Under the pieces are notes generated by a model. The model was not told the origin of the DNA. It saw only the letters and a list, made by a program, of their open reading frames with translations, and ran no database searches. Shown here piece by piece: positions 62,665 through 64,000 of a stretch of 64,000 bases of DNA. A program made the translations under genes and the position numbers. Each line of letters starts with the position of its first letter. The stretch's first letter is position 1. This DNA is from Brevibacillus brevis. GTDB taxonomy: Bacteria; Bacillota; Bacilli; Brevibacillales; Brevibacillaceae. Location of the stretch: contig NZ_CP030117.1 of NCBI RefSeq assembly GCF_001039275.2, positions 1,323,501 through 1,387,500 of the forward strand. The letters are read 5' to 3'.

Positions 62665-64000
62665 ATGTGCGGAATTATGGGATATATCGGGAACAAGGAA
62701 GCGCAGCCGATTCTAATCAATGGGCTGCGAAAGCTGGAATACAGAGGCTATGATTCGGCTGGCATTGCGATTTGTGACGGAGCAACCATCGGCATTCGCA
62801 AAGCAAAAGGCAGAATTGACGTACTGGAGAGCCAAACCCAAAAGTCCGGCTTGCAGGGCTCCATCGGCATTGGTCATACGCGCTGGGCGACCCACGGACG
62901 ACCGTCTGATGAAAACTCTCATCCTCATTTTGATCAATCCGGCAAGTTCTCGATCGTGCATAACGGCATTATCGAGAACTATCTGGATCTCAAGCAGGAG
63001 TTGATTGAAAAAGGCGTGACGTTTACTTCGGAGACGGATACGGAGGTCATCGTGCACCTTTTGGCGCAGGAATACGATGACAACCTGGTTGCGGCAGTGC
63101 AGAAGGTCGCTGGCAAAATTCGCGGAGCATTTGCTCTCGGTGTGATAACAGAGCATGAGCCTGACAAGCTGATTGCAGTTCGTATGGCAAGCCCGTTGAT
63201 TATCGGGGTAGGGGAGAATGAGAATTTTATCGGTTCTGATATCCCGGCGATCCTGGAGCATACGCGCGATGTGTACGTTCTCGAAGACGGAGACCTGGCG
63301 ATTCTGACCAAAGATTCAGTTCACCTCATGCGTCTGGATACGACTGAGCCAATCGAGCGAGAGCTGGTGCGTATTGAGTGGGACAAGGAGCAAGCGGAAA
63401 AAGACGGCTTTGCTCACTATATGCAAAAGGAAATTTACGAGCAGCCGCGAGCCCTGCGCAATACCATGACAGGTCGAATCGATGCTACCCAGCAAAAGGT
63501 TGTTTTCCCCAATCTTCAGCTATCGGAAGCGAGTGCCAAGAATGTGGAGAAAATCTACATTGTCGCATGCGGTACCGCTTATCATGCTGGCTTGATCGGC
63601 AAGCATGTGATCGAACGACTGGCACAGATTCCGGTAGAAGTAGATGTAGCGTCGGAGTTTCGTTACCGTCGCCCGCTCTTTCAGCCCAATACGCTTACGA
63701 TTGCCGTCAGTCAATCAGGGGAGACAGCAGATACATTGGCAGCCATGCGGGAAGCCAAACGAAACGGCTCAGCAGTACTCGCTATTACGAATGTAGTCGG
63801 TAGCTCGATTGCCCGTGATGCCGATGATGTGATTACGACAAATGCAGGTCCGGAAATCGCGGTTGCTTCGACGAAGGCATATACCTCGCAGCTGATTGCG
63901 TTTTACTTGTTCGGCATTTATTTGGCACAAGCGAAGGGGACGCTGGACGCTGACACCCGTGCTTCACTGCTTCACCAACTGACCAGTCTTCCGGATCAAG
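62665..64000 (+). CDS. glmS: Glutamine-fructose-6-phosphate aminotransferase, 3' end outside window
   Basis: GlmS makes glucosamine-6-phosphate, the entry to UDP-GlcNAc. The start ATG-TGC gives MCGIMGYIG, whose Cys becomes the N-terminal glutaminase nucleophile, so the start is fixed; GGGAGG lies upstream. Glutaminase domain (1-230: RKLEYRGYDSAGI, GHTRWATHG, HNGIIENY, SETDTEVI) is followed by SIS sugar-isomerase domains (IVACGTAYHAG, SQSGETADT, STKAYTSQ). The frame is intact for 445 codons to the window end. Only 44 bases separate it from the dehydrogenase gene, leaving no room for a glmS ribozyme, which suggests a second, pathway-dedicated copy. Confidence 0.95.
   Translation, partial: MCGIMGYIGNKEAQPILINGLRKLEYRGYDSAGIAICDGATIGIRKAKGRIDVLESQTQKSGLQGSIGIGHTRWATHGRPSDENSHPHFDQSGKFSIVHNGIIENYLDLKQELIEKGVTFTSETDTEVIVHLLAQEYDDNLVAAVQKVAGKIRGAFALGVITEHEPDKLIAVRMASPLIIGVGENENFIGSDIPAILEHTRDVYVLEDGDLAILTKDSVHLMRLDTTEPIERELVRIEWDKEQAEKDGFAHYMQKEIYEQPRALRNTMTGRIDATQQKVVFPNLQLSEASAKNVEKIYIVACGTAYHAGLIGKHVIERLAQIPVEVDVASEFRYRRPLFQPNTLTIAVSQSGETADTLAAMREAKRNGSAVLAITNVVGSSIARDADDVITTNAGPEIAVASTKAYTSQLIAFYLFGIYLAQAKGTLDADTRASLLHQLTSLPDQ

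Overview
The window looks like chromosomal DNA of a spore-forming, low-to-mid GC Gram-positive of the Paenibacillaceae, most like Brevibacillus. This is an inference from gene content: a bacillolysin-type neutral protease, a KinB/KinE-style sporulation kinase, T-box and preQ1 leaders, strong AGGAGG ribosome sites, GTG/TTG starts and many U-tailed terminators. I see no rRNA, tRNA, CRISPR array, integrase or transposase. Both ends cut genes: a coiled-coil protein at the left edge and glmS at the right.

Layout. 1-4.2 kb: a truncated coiled-coil gene, a structured possible RNA, an AbiEii-like nucleotidyltransferase with a novel-looking duplicated partner, and a GMC oxidoreductase. 4.2-16.4 kb: two DUF1259 genes, Dps, coaA, DUF523, a BCCT transporter, a divergent LysR/NCS2 permease pair, VOC and secreted proteins, GntR, HPP and Crp/Fnr genes sharing an operator-like word, and a preQ1-riboswitch-controlled queuosine precursor transporter. 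16.4-24.7 kb: a giant secreted nuclease behind PhoP-box-like repeats, trpS with a tryptophan T-box, and a TetR/HXXEE operon behind a 36-bp palindrome. 24.7-32.1 kb: a regulator, the neutral protease, an APH-type kinase, a methyltransferase remnant and two M20 hydrolases.

32.1-39.3 kb: a DinB-like gene, a Fur-box-preceded operon (binding protein, permease, ATPase, HugZ-like protein) that probably takes up and breaks down heme, a MerR-like gene, a small beta-barrel protein, a UPF0173 hydrolase, and a 1-kb A-B-A-B array of long palindromic repeats. 39.4-52.1 kb: TspO, an MTA/SAH deaminase, a MurR-like regulator with a serine hydrolase, sugar ABC transporter and BadF-type sugar kinase (probable amino-sugar or muropeptide recycling), a sporulation-type kinase, DUF3870, a GGDEF protein and NhaC.

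52.2-55.1 kb: a flavin reductase, glutaredoxin and peroxiredoxin operon behind a promoter flanked by two PerR-like boxes, plus a second thioredoxin-reductase-like gene. 55.5-64 kb: an exopolysaccharide operon (membrane-anchored glycosidase-like protein, HEAT protein, processive GT2, degenerate-GGDEF/receiver protein, nucleotide-sugar dehydrogenase, glmS). The last two genes would supply amino-sugar and uronic-acid precursors to the GT2.

Most distinctive items: the palindromic A-B-A-B array with covarying stems, the nucleotidyltransferase cassette with its duplicated partner, the candidate RNA at 465-747, and the exopolysaccharide operon with glmS lacking a ribozyme leader. All family assignments are by reading; no searches were run.
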